In this document: positions 7,649 to 16,287 of the stretch, piece by piece
Numbering within the stretch: position 1 is the first letter of the stretch
How the letters are laid out: each line of letters starts with the position of its first letter
Source of the DNA: JADHMP01 sp964386915
GTDB lineage: Bacteria > Bacteroidota > Bacteroidia > Flavobacteriales > Flavobacteriaceae
DNA: 18,320 bases
Reading direction: 5' to 3'
Assembly: GCA_964386915.1 (NCBI GenBank)
Contig: CAYLUQ010000022.1
Coordinates: 1 to 18,320, forward strand
Program-made: the position numbers and the translations under genes
Notes under the pieces: model-generated
What the model was told of the DNA's origin: nothing
Seen by the model: only the letters and a program-made list of their open reading frames with translations
Database searches by the model: none

Positions 7649-9328
7649 ATGAAAAAATATGTTATAGGTCTAGATTTTGGTTCAGATTCCGTTCGAGCTG
7701 TTTTGGTTGACACCCAAAATGGAGCCGAATTGGCTACTGAGGTTTTTTGGTATCCAAGGTGGAAAGAACAAAAATATTGTAATGCCAGTTGCAACCAGTT
7801 TCGACAACATCCATTAGACCATATAGAGGGGCTTGAACATACCATTAGGGCGGTAGTATCTCAAAGCAAGGTGCCTCCTGAAACTATTGTTGGCATTTGC
7901 ATAGACACCACCGGCTCTTCTCCTTTGCCTTTAGCGCAAGATGGAACCCCTTTAGCCTTAGTTGAAGGTTTTGAAGAAAACCCCAATGCCATGATGGTCC
8001 TTTGGAAAGATCATACGGCGGTGCATGAGGCAAATGAAATTAATCAGTTGGCAAAATCTTGGGGTGGTGTTGATTATACCCTATACGAAGGAGGAATCTA
8101 TTCCACTGAATGGTTTTGGGCTAAAATTTTACATATTGCCAGAGTCGATCAAGCCGTAAAAGAAGCAGCCCATACTTGGATGGAACACTGTGACTATATG
8201 ACCTATTTGTTGTCTGACACTAAAGACCTGACCACTTTTAAGCGGAGCCGATGTGCAGCAGGTCACAAGGCAATGTGGCACAAGAGTTGGGGTGGCCTGC
8301 CCGACAAAAACTTCCTTTCCCAATTAGATCCTTATTTGGCCCAATTGAAAGACCACCTCTATGAAGAAACGTATACTTCTAATGACATAGCGGGGCATCT
8401 TTCGGAAGAATGGGCCAGCAAGCTGGGCTTAACTACCAAAACAGTTCTTGCGGTGGGCACCTTTGATGCGCATGCCGGAGCAGTAGGCGCTCAAATTGAA
8501 AAAAACACTTTGGTACGGGTCATGGGCACTTCAACGTGTGATATTATGGTGGCTCCCCAAGAAATAATTGGCAATCATTGCGTTAAAGGCATTTGTGGAC
8601 AAGTGGAGGGCTCTGTCATTCCCGGAATGATTGGATTAGAAGCCGGCCAATCTGCTTTTGGTGATGTTTTGGCTTGGTTTAAAGACCTTTTGGCTTGGCC
8701 CATTGAGCATTTGGTGCTGTCTTCTGCTGTTCTTTCTGACCCTCAAAAACAAAAATTACAGGACGATATAGATCAAAACCTCCTTAAAACCTTAACGGAA
8801 CAAGCCCAACAGATTCCCTTAGAAGAAGCCATCCCCGTTGCCTTAGACTGGGTGAATGGCCGAAGAACACCCGATGCCAATCAAGAATTAAAAAGCGCCT
8901 TAATGGGAATTTCATTGGGCAGCAAGGCCCCTCATCTCTTTAAAGCTTTAATTAACGCAATCTGTTTTGGGGCTAAAATGATTGTGAATCGTTTTGAAAA
9001 TGAGGGCGTAAAAATTGAAACGGTGATTGGCATTGGTGGGGTTGCCCGAAAATCGCCCTACATTATGCAAACGCTCGCCAATGTGCTCAATATCCCCATA
9101 AAAGTTGCTGAATCTGACCAAGCACCTGCTTTAGGTGCCGCCATTTATGCTGCGGTAGCTGCCGGGGTTTATCAAAAAGTTACAGAAGCTAGCGCTGTTT
9201 TAGGAAGTGCTTTTGAGGCCGAATATTTTCCTCAGCCGGAGGCTGTTAAATATTATACAAACGCCCTTCACGACTACAAGGCCTTGGGCGAATTTGTAGA
9301 ACAAATAACCCATAAAAAAGAAAAATGA
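7649..9328 (+). CDS. araB: L-ribulokinase AraB
   Basis: Cytoplasmic FGGY-family kinase of 559 residues that phosphorylates L-ribulose to L-ribulose 5-phosphate with ATP, the second step of the isomerase route for L-arabinose. The N-terminal phosphate loop GLDFGSDSVR (7-16), the substrate-region segment VLWKDHTA, the second phosphate motif VMGTSTCD and the adenosine-side motif GIGGVARKSP are all visible, and ALGAAIYAAVAAG closes the fold. Length agrees with AraB (about 560) rather than xylulokinase or glycerol kinase (about 500). Its TGA overlaps the araD ATG (ATGA), indicating translational coupling. Order araB-araD-araA on one strand confirms the assignment. Confidence 0.95.
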   Translation: MKKYVIGLDFGSDSVRAVLVDTQNGAELATEVFWYPRWKEQKYCNASCNQFRQHPLDHIEGLEHTIRAVVSQSKVPPETIVGICIDTTGSSPLPLAQDGTPLALVEGFEENPNAMMVLWKDHTAVHEANEINQLAKSWGGVDYTLYEGGIYSTEWFWAKILHIARVDQAVKEAAHTWMEHCDYMTYLLSDTKDLTTFKRSRCAAGHKAMWHKSWGGLPDKNFLSQLDPYLAQLKDHLYEETYTSNDIAGHLSEEWASKLGLTTKTVLAVGTFDAHAGAVGAQIEKNTLVRVMGTSTCDIMVAPQEIIGNHCVKGICGQVEGSVIPGMIGLEAGQSAFGDVLAWFKDLLAWPIEHLVLSSAVLSDPQKQKLQDDIDQNLLKTLTEQAQQIPLEEAIPVALDWVNGRRTPDANQELKSALMGISLGSKAPHLFKALINAICFGAKMIVNRFENEGVKIETVIGIGGVARKSPYIMQTLANVLNIPIKVAESDQAPALGAAIYAAVAAGVYQKVTEASAVLGSAFEAEYFPQPEAVKYYTNALHDYKALGEFVEQITHKKEK

Positions 9329-10026
9329 TTTCCAAGTATAAATCCCTTAAAGAAGAGTGCTTTGAAGCCAATCTTCAACTCAATGCCTTAAATCTTGTGG
9401 TCTATACCTTTGGCAATGTAAGTGCCGTAAATAGAGCCGATGGGGTTTTTGCCATTAAACCCAGTGGGGTGCCCTATGCACAATTAAAACCCGAGGATAT
9501 CGTAATTCTTGATTATGACAATACAGTGGTTGAAGGAACCTTGCGCCCTTCATCCGACACAAAAACCCATGCCCATTTGTATAAAAATTGGGAAACAATT
9601 GGCGGAATTGCCCATACGCATGCCACCTATTCTGTTGCTTGGGCACAAGCTCAAAAAGACATTCCTATTTTTGGCACCACCCACGCCGATCACCTCACTA
9701 CTGATATTCCCTGTGCTCCGCCCATGTCTGATGAATTGATCAAAGGAAATTATGAGCACAACACCGGCATCCAAATCATCAATTGTTTTACGGAGAGAAA
9801 GTTATCCTACAAAGAAGTAGAAATGGTACTTCTGGGCAATCACGGTCCGTTTACATGGGGTGCAACAGCGGCACAAGCGGTCTATAACAGCAAGGTGCTG
9901 GAGGTGGTAGCAGAAATGGCTTATATAACCTTGCAAATTAATCCACAAGCCCCTCGATTAAAAGACGCATTAATTAAAAAACACTACGACCGTAAACATG
10001 GCAAAGATGCCTATTACGGGCAATAA
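9325..10026 (+). CDS. araD: L-ribulose-5-phosphate 4-epimerase AraD
   Basis: Zinc-dependent class II aldolase-family epimerase of 233 residues. It converts L-ribulose 5-phosphate to D-xylulose 5-phosphate, which then enters the pentose phosphate pathway. Zinc ligands are evident as HTH (His97, His99) and GNHGPF (His173). Asp78 and Asp122 (in TTHADH) correspond to functional residues of the E. coli enzyme at a constant offset of two. N-terminal GNVSAV and KPSGVPY shape the phosphate and substrate pocket. The gene overlaps araB by 4 bp and araA follows after 17 bp. L-fuculose-phosphate aldolase is a relative, but it is excluded by context and length. Confidence 0.95.
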   Translation: MISKYKSLKEECFEANLQLNALNLVVYTFGNVSAVNRADGVFAIKPSGVPYAQLKPEDIVILDYDNTVVEGTLRPSSDTKTHAHLYKNWETIGGIAHTHATYSVAWAQAQKDIPIFGTTHADHLTTDIPCAPPMSDELIKGNYEHNTGIQIINCFTERKLSYKEVEMVLLGNHGPFTWGATAAQAVYNSKVLEVVAEMAYITLQINPQAPRLKDALIKKHYDRKHGKDAYYGQ

Positions 10027-10043
10027 TTAAATCATAATCTAAC

Positions 10044-11546
10044 ATGATAGACATTTCAAAAAAGGAGGTTTGGTTTATTACCGGAAGCCAACATTTATAT
10101 GGCCCTGAAACCTTACAACAAGTAGCCCAAAATGCCAAGACCATTACAAAAGCTTTTGAGGAGTCTAAAGACATCCCTGTTAGGGTGGTCTATAAACCTA
10201 CAGTTAAAACAACGGAGGAAGTATATGAAACCTTAACAGCGGCCAATCAAACCAAAGATTGTATTGGTGTCATTACCTGGATGCATACATTTTCGCCCGC
10301 CAAAATGTGGATTAGAGGACTAACAGCCCTACAGAAACCGCTCCTACATTTGCATACCCAATATAACCGAGATATTCCTTGGGACACTATCGATATGGAT
10401 TTTATGAACCTCAACCAGGCTGCCCATGGCGATCGGGAATTTGGATTCATAGTTAGCCGTTTGCGCAAAAACCGCAAAGTGGTGGTGGGACATTGGGCAG
10501 AAGCCTCGGTGCAGCAAAAAATTGGAGCTTGGACACGCGTTGCGGCCGGATGGGACGATTGGCAAGGAGCTAAATTTGCACGTTTTGGGGATAATATGCG
10601 GTTTGTTGCTGTAACCGATGGAGATAAAGTTGAGGCCGAAACTCAATTTGGCTTTTCTGTCAACACCTTTGGCATTGGCGATTTGGTTGCCCAGATTAGC
10701 GAAATCCCAAAGGCGGCTATAGAAACGCTCATTCAAGAATATGAAGCTTCCTATGATATGGCGCCTTCGTTATTGAAAGGAGGGCAACATAGAGCTTCTT
10801 TAGAAGAGGCCGCTAGGATAGAGTTGGGCCTTGAAAAATTCTTGGTTGCAGGAGGTTTTAAAGGGTTTACCGATACTTTTGAAGACCTTCATGGCATGAA
10901 ACAACTGCCAGGAATTGCCGTGCAACGTTTAATGCAAAAAGGCTATGGCTTTGCTGGTGAAGGGGATTGGAAAACGGCTGCCTTAGTTCGGGCTCTAAAA
11001 GTTATGGGAACTGGATTGCAAGGGGGAAATGCCTTTATGGAAGACTATACCTATCATTTAGACCCAAAAGAGCCGAGAATTTTAGGTTCCCATATGCTAG
11101 AAGTAGATCCTGTTTTAGCTGCCGATAAGCCCTCTTGCGAAATTCACCCCTTAGGAATTGGGGGAAAAGAAGATCCTGTTCGCTTGGTGTTTAATGGCAA
11201 AGCCGGTCAATCTTTGGTAGCAGCCCTTATGGATTTTGGCAATCGATTTAGACTCGTTATTAATAAAACCGAAGGAGAAACAATAACCAAAAAACTACCT
11301 AAACTACCCGTGGCACGAATCATGTGGAAACCCCTCCCTGATTTTGAGACTGCCACTACCGCTTGGATTTTAGCCGGGGGGGCGCACCACACTTGCTACA
11401 GTGAAAATATTAGCGTAGAACAGTTGGAAGACTTTGCCGATATTGCCCAAATTGAAGCCTTGGTGATTGACGAAAACACCAATCTTAGAGACTTTAAAAA
11501 TACACTACGCACTAATGAGGCCTATTTTGCCTCAAAAAACTTTTGA
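10044..11546 (+). CDS. araA: L-arabinose isomerase AraA
   Basis: Cytoplasmic metal-dependent isomerase of 500 residues, converting L-arabinose to L-ribulose as the first intracellular step. Length equals that of the E. coli enzyme. Metal and catalytic residues fall at matching numbers: Glu306 in GEGD, Glu333 in FMEDY and His350 in GSHMLEV, with the HH pair at 448-449 near the E. coli His450. The opening VWFITGSQHLYG is typical of the family. The ATG lies 17 bp after araD and the stop 23 bp before the epimerase gene, consistent with one transcript. An AAGGAGG string a few codons inside the gene is coding sequence, not a ribosome site for this start. Confidence 0.96.
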   Translation: MIDISKKEVWFITGSQHLYGPETLQQVAQNAKTITKAFEESKDIPVRVVYKPTVKTTEEVYETLTAANQTKDCIGVITWMHTFSPAKMWIRGLTALQKPLLHLHTQYNRDIPWDTIDMDFMNLNQAAHGDREFGFIVSRLRKNRKVVVGHWAEASVQQKIGAWTRVAAGWDDWQGAKFARFGDNMRFVAVTDGDKVEAETQFGFSVNTFGIGDLVAQISEIPKAAIETLIQEYEASYDMAPSLLKGGQHRASLEEAARIELGLEKFLVAGGFKGFTDTFEDLHGMKQLPGIAVQRLMQKGYGFAGEGDWKTAALVRALKVMGTGLQGGNAFMEDYTYHLDPKEPRILGSHMLEVDPVLAADKPSCEIHPLGIGGKEDPVRLVFNGKAGQSLVAALMDFGNRFRLVINKTEGETITKKLPKLPVARIMWKPLPDFETATTAWILAGGAHHTCYSENISVEQLEDFADIAQIEALVIDENTNLRDFKNTLRTNEAYFASKNF

Positions 11547-11569
11547 TGACCTTCTAAATTAAATGCATT

Positions 11570-12742
11570 ATGAAAACGCTAAAACATTTCCTGTATCAAT
11601 TTCTAATCCTTGCGCTTAGCATGTCGCTAATCAATTGTAAAGGAGATCCTAAAAAACAAAGCAAACTCAATATGGAAGAACAAAGCACTATCACCAAAAC
11701 CCCATATGGAAAACTACCTGACGGCACTGTTATAGATCAATATACTTTAAAAAACACAAATGGAATGACGGTTGGTATTATTACCTATGGAGGAATAATA
11801 ACTTCTTGGACAGCTCCCAATAAAGAGGGCGTTTATGAAGATGTCGTTTTAGGCTATACCCAATTGGAAGAGTATCTCAACGGCAGTCCCTATTTTGGCG
11901 CCCTTATTGGACGATATGGTAATCGCATTGCTCAGGCAAAATTTGCACTTGACGGAAAGGAATATACTTTAGCAGTCAATGATGGGCCCAATCATTTGCA
12001 CGGAGGTCTAAAAGGATTTGATAAAGTGGTCTGGAATGCCACTCAATCAAAAACCGATAGTGGTGTTTCTCTAGTGCTTCGCTATTTGAGTGCCCACATG
12101 GAAGAAGGGTATCCTGGAAATTTAGAGACCACTGTAACCTATACCCTTACCCCTAACAATGAGTTGGAAGTAGAATATCAAGCCATTACCGATCAAAAAA
12201 CGGTTGTAAACTTGACCCAACACTCCTACTTTAATTTATCGGCTGATTTTTCAAAACCCATTGTAGACCACCAGATAAGTATTGATGCCGATAGCTATTT
12301 ACCCGTTGACGAAACCTTAATTCCCACTGGAGAATTTGCCGAAGTACAAAACACTCCTTTTGATTTTAGAAAGGCCAAAACCATTGGAAAAGACATTGAC
12401 ACAGATCACGATCAATTGAAAAAGGGACTGGGCTATGACCATTGTTGGGTGCTCAACCATCAAAATCAGGGCTTGCGATTTGCAGCCTCTGCCCACCACA
12501 AAAAAAGTGGTCGATTGTTAGAAGTATATACCGATGAACCTGGCATGCAATTTTATACGGGCAATTTTCTAGATGGTACTTTGCCCAATAAGCAAGGAGG
12601 AACCTATGCCCACAGAACCGGTTTTTGTTTGGAAACCCAACATTATCCAGATAGTCCAAATCAGGAAAACTTTCCTTCTGTGATTTTGAATCCTGGAGAA
12701 ACATATACCACAAAAACAATCTTTAAGTTTTCCGTAAAATAA
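11570..12742 (+). CDS. galM: Aldose 1-epimerase (mutarotase), predicted lipoprotein
   Basis: GalM-family mutarotase of 390 residues that interconverts alpha and beta anomers of free sugars. Catalytic residues of the family are recognisable: His144 in NHLHGG, His218 in TQHSYFN and Glu355 in CLETQHYP. The ATG at 11570 gives a signal peptide with lipobox LINC (Cys23) followed by KGD. The enzyme is therefore anchored outside the cytoplasm, unlike the cytoplasmic GalM of enterobacteria. It follows araA after 23 bp and closes the arabinose block. This suggests that arabinose freed by GH127 is equilibrated before uptake. The natural sugar is inferred from context. The gene is about 30-40 residues longer than cytoplasmic GalM, accounted for by the leader. 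Confidence 0.88.
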   Translation: MKTLKHFLYQFLILALSMSLINCKGDPKKQSKLNMEEQSTITKTPYGKLPDGTVIDQYTLKNTNGMTVGIITYGGIITSWTAPNKEGVYEDVVLGYTQLEEYLNGSPYFGALIGRYGNRIAQAKFALDGKEYTLAVNDGPNHLHGGLKGFDKVVWNATQSKTDSGVSLVLRYLSAHMEEGYPGNLETTVTYTLTPNNELEVEYQAITDQKTVVNLTQHSYFNLSADFSKPIVDHQISIDADSYLPVDETLIPTGEFAEVQNTPFDFRKAKTIGKDIDTDHDQLKKGLGYDHCWVLNHQNQGLRFAASAHHKKSGRLLEVYTDEPGMQFYTGNFLDGTLPNKQGGTYAHRTGFCLETQHYPDSPNQENFPSVILNPGETYTTKTIFKFSVK

Positions 12743-12866
12743 GAGAGGCGACTCCTTTTATTTTTTGGACAATAGGGTTTTTCGCTGAGATTCGTCCTCC
12801 CAAAAAAGTGAGGTTAAGTGTGCTTTTGCTATCTTACCGTTATTAAAGTTGATATCTTATAAACAC

Positions 12867-14324
12867 ATGAAAACAAATGCTGCTTTTCTGTTACATGCTC
12901 TTTGGGGTCTCTCTATATTCCTGTTTAGCTTAGTTTCTCCTCGCCTTAATGGGCAAGAGGGTCAAAAGAAAAAGTTCAATTTTGTGGTCATTTTTACGGA
13001 TGATTTGGGCTATGGTGATTTGAGTTGTTTTGGCCACCCTTCCATTGTAACTCCCGTGTTGGATCGAATGGCAATGGAGGGTCAAAAATGGACTAATTTT
13101 TATGTTGGCGCTTCTGTTTGTACTCCCAGTAGAGCCGCCTTATTAACAGGTAGGCTCCCGGTGAGAAATGGGATGATGAGCGATAAAGCGCGTGTCTTTT
13201 TTCCAAACTCTAAAAATGGGATTCCACACAAAGAAATTACCCTTGCCGAGCAGCTTAAAAAGGCCCACTACACAACCCATATGGCGGGTAAATGGCACCT
13301 AGGACACCGTGAAGCCTATTTACCTACCAACCATGGGTTTGACTACTACTATGGCATTCCCTATTCTAACGATATGGATATAACACGTAAACTCAATAGC
13401 TCCATGGATTATTGGGAATTATGGACCAAAGAATATGAAAATTTAACCCCACAAGATTTTAATGTGCCTCTTATAGAAGGTACTACTCAAATTGAGCGAC
13501 CTGCCAATCAACATACCATCGTGAAGCGCTATACGGACGCCTCCATTAACGTGATTAACGAACACCAAAAAGGAGATCGTCCATTCTTTTTATACTTGGC
13601 TTACAATTTGCCTCACGTGCCTTTGTTTGCTTCTGAGCCCTTTATGGGCAAAAGTAAACGAGGGCTGTATGGAGATGTTGTAGAAGAAATTGATCATAAC
13701 ATTGGACGGCTTATTGAGGCACTCAAAAACAATGGGTTAGCCGAAAACACCATAGTGGTTTTCACTTCAGACAATGGCCCTTGGCTGCCCACCGAAATAT
13801 CTGGTGGAAGTGCCGGTTTGCTTCGCGACGGAAAAGGATCCACTTGGGAAGGAGGCATGCGAGAACCAACCATCTTTTGGTCTCCAGGAAATATTAAACC
13901 AGGAGTCATTACAGAGCTCGGTACCACCATGGATTTGTTTACCACCTTTAGTAACCTTGCAGGAGTGGCTATTCCAACAGATCGAGTAATGGATGGAGTA
14001 GACCTAACTCCAGTATTGTTTCATAAAGAAAAAGGGCCTCGCAATGAAGTGTATTACTATCGCGAACGTGAGCTCTATGCCTTCCGCCTAGGTGCTTTCA
14101 AAGCCCATTTTATTACCAAACCCGGTTATGGTGGCGGAGAAAAAGTCTATCATGACCCTCCTCTTTTATTTAATGTAGACCAGGACCCTAGTGAGCGTTT
14201 TAATATTGCTACCAAACGACCTGACGTTTTGGAAAAAATCAAAAATGCCGTAGATGTGCATCGCGCTACTATGACAATGGAGCCTGATTTATTGCTTGAA
14301 AGAGATGCGCAATATCTCAATTGA
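12867..14324 (+). CDS. Exported type I (formylglycine) sulfatase
   Basis: Predicted periplasmic or secreted sulfate ester hydrolase of 485 residues, alkaline-phosphatase superfamily, resembling arylsulfatase A/GALNS-type enzymes. The maturation motif CTPSRAALLTGR begins at Cys85, the residue to be oxidised to formylglycine. Metal ligands appear as FTDD (Asp45, Asp46) and SDNG (Asp302, Asn303), and GKWHLGH (Lys142, His144) is the usual second-shell motif. The ATG at 12867 was chosen because it directly precedes a signal peptide (hydrophobic about 6-24, ending LNGQ); an upstream TTG adds six polar residues. It lies 124 bp after the epimerase gene, so it may have its own promoter. Context suggests a sulfated arabinose-containing glycan, but the sulfated sugar cannot be named. 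A formylglycine-generating enzyme must be elsewhere in the genome. Confidence 0.88.
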   Translation: MKTNAAFLLHALWGLSIFLFSLVSPRLNGQEGQKKKFNFVVIFTDDLGYGDLSCFGHPSIVTPVLDRMAMEGQKWTNFYVGASVCTPSRAALLTGRLPVRNGMMSDKARVFFPNSKNGIPHKEITLAEQLKKAHYTTHMAGKWHLGHREAYLPTNHGFDYYYGIPYSNDMDITRKLNSSMDYWELWTKEYENLTPQDFNVPLIEGTTQIERPANQHTIVKRYTDASINVINEHQKGDRPFFLYLAYNLPHVPLFASEPFMGKSKRGLYGDVVEEIDHNIGRLIEALKNNGLAENTIVVFTSDNGPWLPTEISGGSAGLLRDGKGSTWEGGMREPTIFWSPGNIKPGVITELGTTMDLFTTFSNLAGVAIPTDRVMDGVDLTPVLFHKEKGPRNEVYYYRERELYAFRLGAFKAHFITKPGYGGGEKVYHDPPLLFNVDQDPSERFNIATKRPDVLEKIKNAVDVHRATMTMEPDLLLERDAQYLN

Positions 14325-14348
14325 ACGAACTCCAGAGGGAGAGCATAT

Positions 14349-14367
14349 AGTGCTTTTTTACAGCACT
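14349..14367. terminator. Hairpin between convergent sulfatase and SulP genes
   Basis: AGTGCT and AGCACT form a perfect 6-bp stem around a 7-nt loop (TTTTTAC). On the plus strand TGTTTGTTT follows, a broken T-tract, so it is a plausible terminator for the sulfatase gene. On the minus strand no T-run follows, so it is not clearly bidirectional. Confidence 0.45.
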
Positions 14368-14374
14368 TGTTTGT

Positions 14375-15970
14375 TTAATCTACCAATAAAACCTCTTGTG
14401 TTTTTCTGAAGTTGTCAATGGCCACAAAATAGTCGGGGTCTTCTAATACATTGACTTCACAAATTTTTTCTGCTTTTTTAATTAGTTTAATGCAATCTGG
14501 TGAGAGATGTCTTAAATGGATATTTTTTCCGTTTTTAAGATAGCGTTCGGTCAACTTGTTGATGCATTCAATAGCCGATTGATCGGTGATTCGAGATTCT
14601 TTAAAATCTATGATTACCTCTTTTGGATCGTTTTGAATATCAAACTTACTGTTGAATAATTCAATCGAACCAAAAAACAAAGGCCCATAAATTTCATAAT
14701 GCTTCACTCCATATTCATCTATGTGTTTTCGGGCTCGAATTCGCTTAGCATTTTCCCAAGCAAACACCAAAGAAGAGACAATAACCCCAGCAAAAACAGC
14801 AATGGCTAAGTCAAATAAAACGGTTAATGCTGTAACCAAAACAATCACCATAAGATCACTTTTAGGAACCTTATTCCAAATGCGAAAGGTGCTCCAGGCA
14901 AAAGTGCCAATCACCACCATAAACATTACACCCACTAGCGCTGCAATGGGAATTTGTTCAATATAGCGTGAGCCGAAAAGGATAAAAAACAGTAAGGCTA
15001 GGGCTGCTGTCACCCCAGACAAACGACCACGCCCACCTGATTTGATGTTGATTATGCTTTGTCCAATCATGGCACAGCCTCCCATGCCTCCAAAAAAACC
15101 GTTTATAATGTTGCCTAGCCCTTGCGCAGCACACTCGCGGTTTCCGCTACCGTGTGAATCAGTGAGTTCGTCAATCAGATTTAGTGTCATTAAAGACTCA
15201 ATAAGTCCAATGGCCGCCAATATGCATGCATAAGGGAGTATAAACAATAGGTTTTGTAGGGACACTTCCACAATGGGAACGTTAAAACTTGGGAATCCTG
15301 CCTGAATTCCACTACCCCCATTGGCAAGCACAAAAGACCGTACCGTTTCAGTTTCCAAACCACCAAAAATTACCAAAGCGGATACAACTACAATTGCCGT
15401 TAGAGCTGCTGGAACTTTTTTGGTCAAAAAGGGAACGCCAATCATTATGGCCATAGTAAGGGCCACTAAACCCAACATGGTAAATAAGGGTGTTCCTGAA
15501 AGCCATTCACCTTGACTTTTAAACATGCCCAACTGAGATAAGAAAATGACAATTGCTAAACCATTAACAAAGCCCATCATGACGGAATGAGGAATCATTC
15601 GAACAAATTTTCCCAACCGCAGTAGGCCTGCAGCAACTTGTATGAGCCCCCCTAAAATGAGGGTTACGAATAAAAATTGCAGGCCAGCGGTATCGTTGCC
15701 GCCTATTTGATTGCCTTCGCTTACCAAATGCACCATGACCACCGCCATGGCTCCGGTAGCCCCAGAAATCATCCCTGGTCTGCCGCCAAAGATCGATGTT
15801 ATAAGTCCCATCATAAAAGCCCCGTAGAGCCCAATTATGGGGGAAATTCCCGCTACGAAGGCAAAGGCAACCGCTTCTGGAACCAATGCTAAAGCTACGG
15901 TAAGCCCTGATAAAAGATCGTTTTTAAGACTTCCTCCGTTGGAGGTGTCAACTAATTGATACGCTTTCAA
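14375..15970 (-). CDS. SulP-family inorganic anion transporter with STAS domain
   Basis: Inner-membrane anion transporter of about 531 residues. The membrane domain opens with SGLTVALALVPEAVAFAF and contains a segment typical of bacterial SulP proteins, SHGSGNRECAAQG then GGMGGCAMIGQS and SGGRGRLSG. A C-terminal cytoplasmic STAS domain occupies roughly the last 110 residues (for example FKESRITDQSA). SulP members carry sulfate, bicarbonate or other anions, and sequence alone does not decide here. Adjacency to a sulfatase favours sulfate only weakly, since the genes converge and do not share a transcript. The frame is open to a TTG at 16000, but that codon lies inside a perfect minus-strand TAnnTTTG box. 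The TTG at 15970, about 20 nt after the expected transcript start, is preferred. No ATG is available near the N-terminus. Confidence 0.85.
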   Translation of the reverse strand: MKAYQLVDTSNGGSLKNDLLSGLTVALALVPEAVAFAFVAGISPIIGLYGAFMMGLITSIFGGRPGMISGATGAMAVVMVHLVSEGNQIGGNDTAGLQFLFVTLILGGLIQVAAGLLRLGKFVRMIPHSVMMGFVNGLAIVIFLSQLGMFKSQGEWLSGTPLFTMLGLVALTMAIMIGVPFLTKKVPAALTAIVVVSALVIFGGLETETVRSFVLANGGSGIQAGFPSFNVPIVEVSLQNLLFILPYACILAAIGLIESLMTLNLIDELTDSHGSGNRECAAQGLGNIINGFFGGMGGCAMIGQSIINIKSGGRGRLSGVTAALALLFFILFGSRYIEQIPIAALVGVMFMVVIGTFAWSTFRIWNKVPKSDLMVIVLVTALTVLFDLAIAVFAGVIVSSLVFAWENAKRIRARKHIDEYGVKHYEIYGPLFFGSIELFNSKFDIQNDPKEVIIDFKESRITDQSAIECINKLTERYLKNGKNIHLRHLSPDCIKLIKKAEKICEVNVLEDPDYFVAIDNFRKTQEVLLVD

Positions 15971-15997
15971 AAAAGTGGATTTTTTTTTAATAAGCGG

Positions 15998-16005
15998 CAA
16001 AAGTA
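15998..16005 (-). promoter_or_regulatory. Bacteroidota -7 box for the SulP gene
   Basis: On the minus strand the sequence reads TACTTTTG, an exact TAnnTTTG match. A start of transcription near 15990 follows, which argues for the SulP start codon at 15970 rather than 16000. No clear TTG -33 element is found. Confidence 0.45.
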
Positions 16006-16057
16006 GCTGAATTCAGGCGATAAGCCTATCTATTTCGTTGTTTAATTTTAGAGGAAA

Positions 16058-16065
16058 TAAGTTTG
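16058..16065 (+). promoter_or_regulatory. Bacteroidota -7 box, plus strand
   Basis: TAAGTTTG matches TAnnTTTG exactly, with TTG at 16038-16040 placed 17 bp upstream as a possible -33 element. It would drive a transcript from about 16072 across the small reading frame that follows. Confidence 0.4.
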
Positions 16066-16287
16066 AGCAATATTGCAGATGAAAAAGATTTTTTAAGCCC
16101 TCTTTGTTTAGCTAAAACTGATTTAATCTCAAGACTAGACTATTATATGGAACTTGCTGTGGGAGGGCATTTTCCTGCCACGGAACAAGCCCCTTTAATT
16201 CCCAATGAGATTTTTTCTTTTTTTCATTTAAAACAGCAACTTACTCAACTTTATAATACCCAAATTCGGGGCATTATTTTAGGGTAA
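16063..16287 (+). CDS. Small hypothetical protein (uncertain)
   Basis: An open frame of 74 residues with no recognised domain, signal peptide or membrane helix. The C-terminal part (SFFHLKQQLTQLYNTQ) could form an amphipathic helix. The only upstream start is a TTG at 16063, which falls within the TAnnTTTG box, so if that promoter is used this start is impossible. The first in-frame ATG (16147) would give only 46 residues. Wobble-position use resembles the genes to its left, which mildly favours real or formerly real coding. It stands alone between the SulP gene and the AT-rich right-hand group. It may be a remnant of a longer gene, as the frame is open upstream to 16024 without an ATG. Confidence 0.3.
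   Translation: MSNIADEKDFLSPLCLAKTDLISRLDYYMELAVGGHFPATEQAPLIPNEIFSFFHLKQQLTQLYNTQIRGIILG

Noticed and set aside
10062..10068. AAGGAGG, a strong Shine-Dalgarno-like string
   Set aside because: It lies inside araA after the start codon and encodes ordinary Lys-Glu-Val residues; no internal start follows at proper spacing.
12743..12768. GAGGCGACTC followed by a T-rich run after the epimerase gene
   Set aside because: Only a 3-bp stem around GCGA, with a mismatch when extended; possible weak terminator but not supported enough to list.
12813..12866. TTAAGTGTG near 12814 and ATAAACAC just before the sulfatase start, resembling halves of the araB palindrome
   Set aside because: They are half-sites without matching arms, and the second touches the start codon; too weak to call an operator for the sulfatase.
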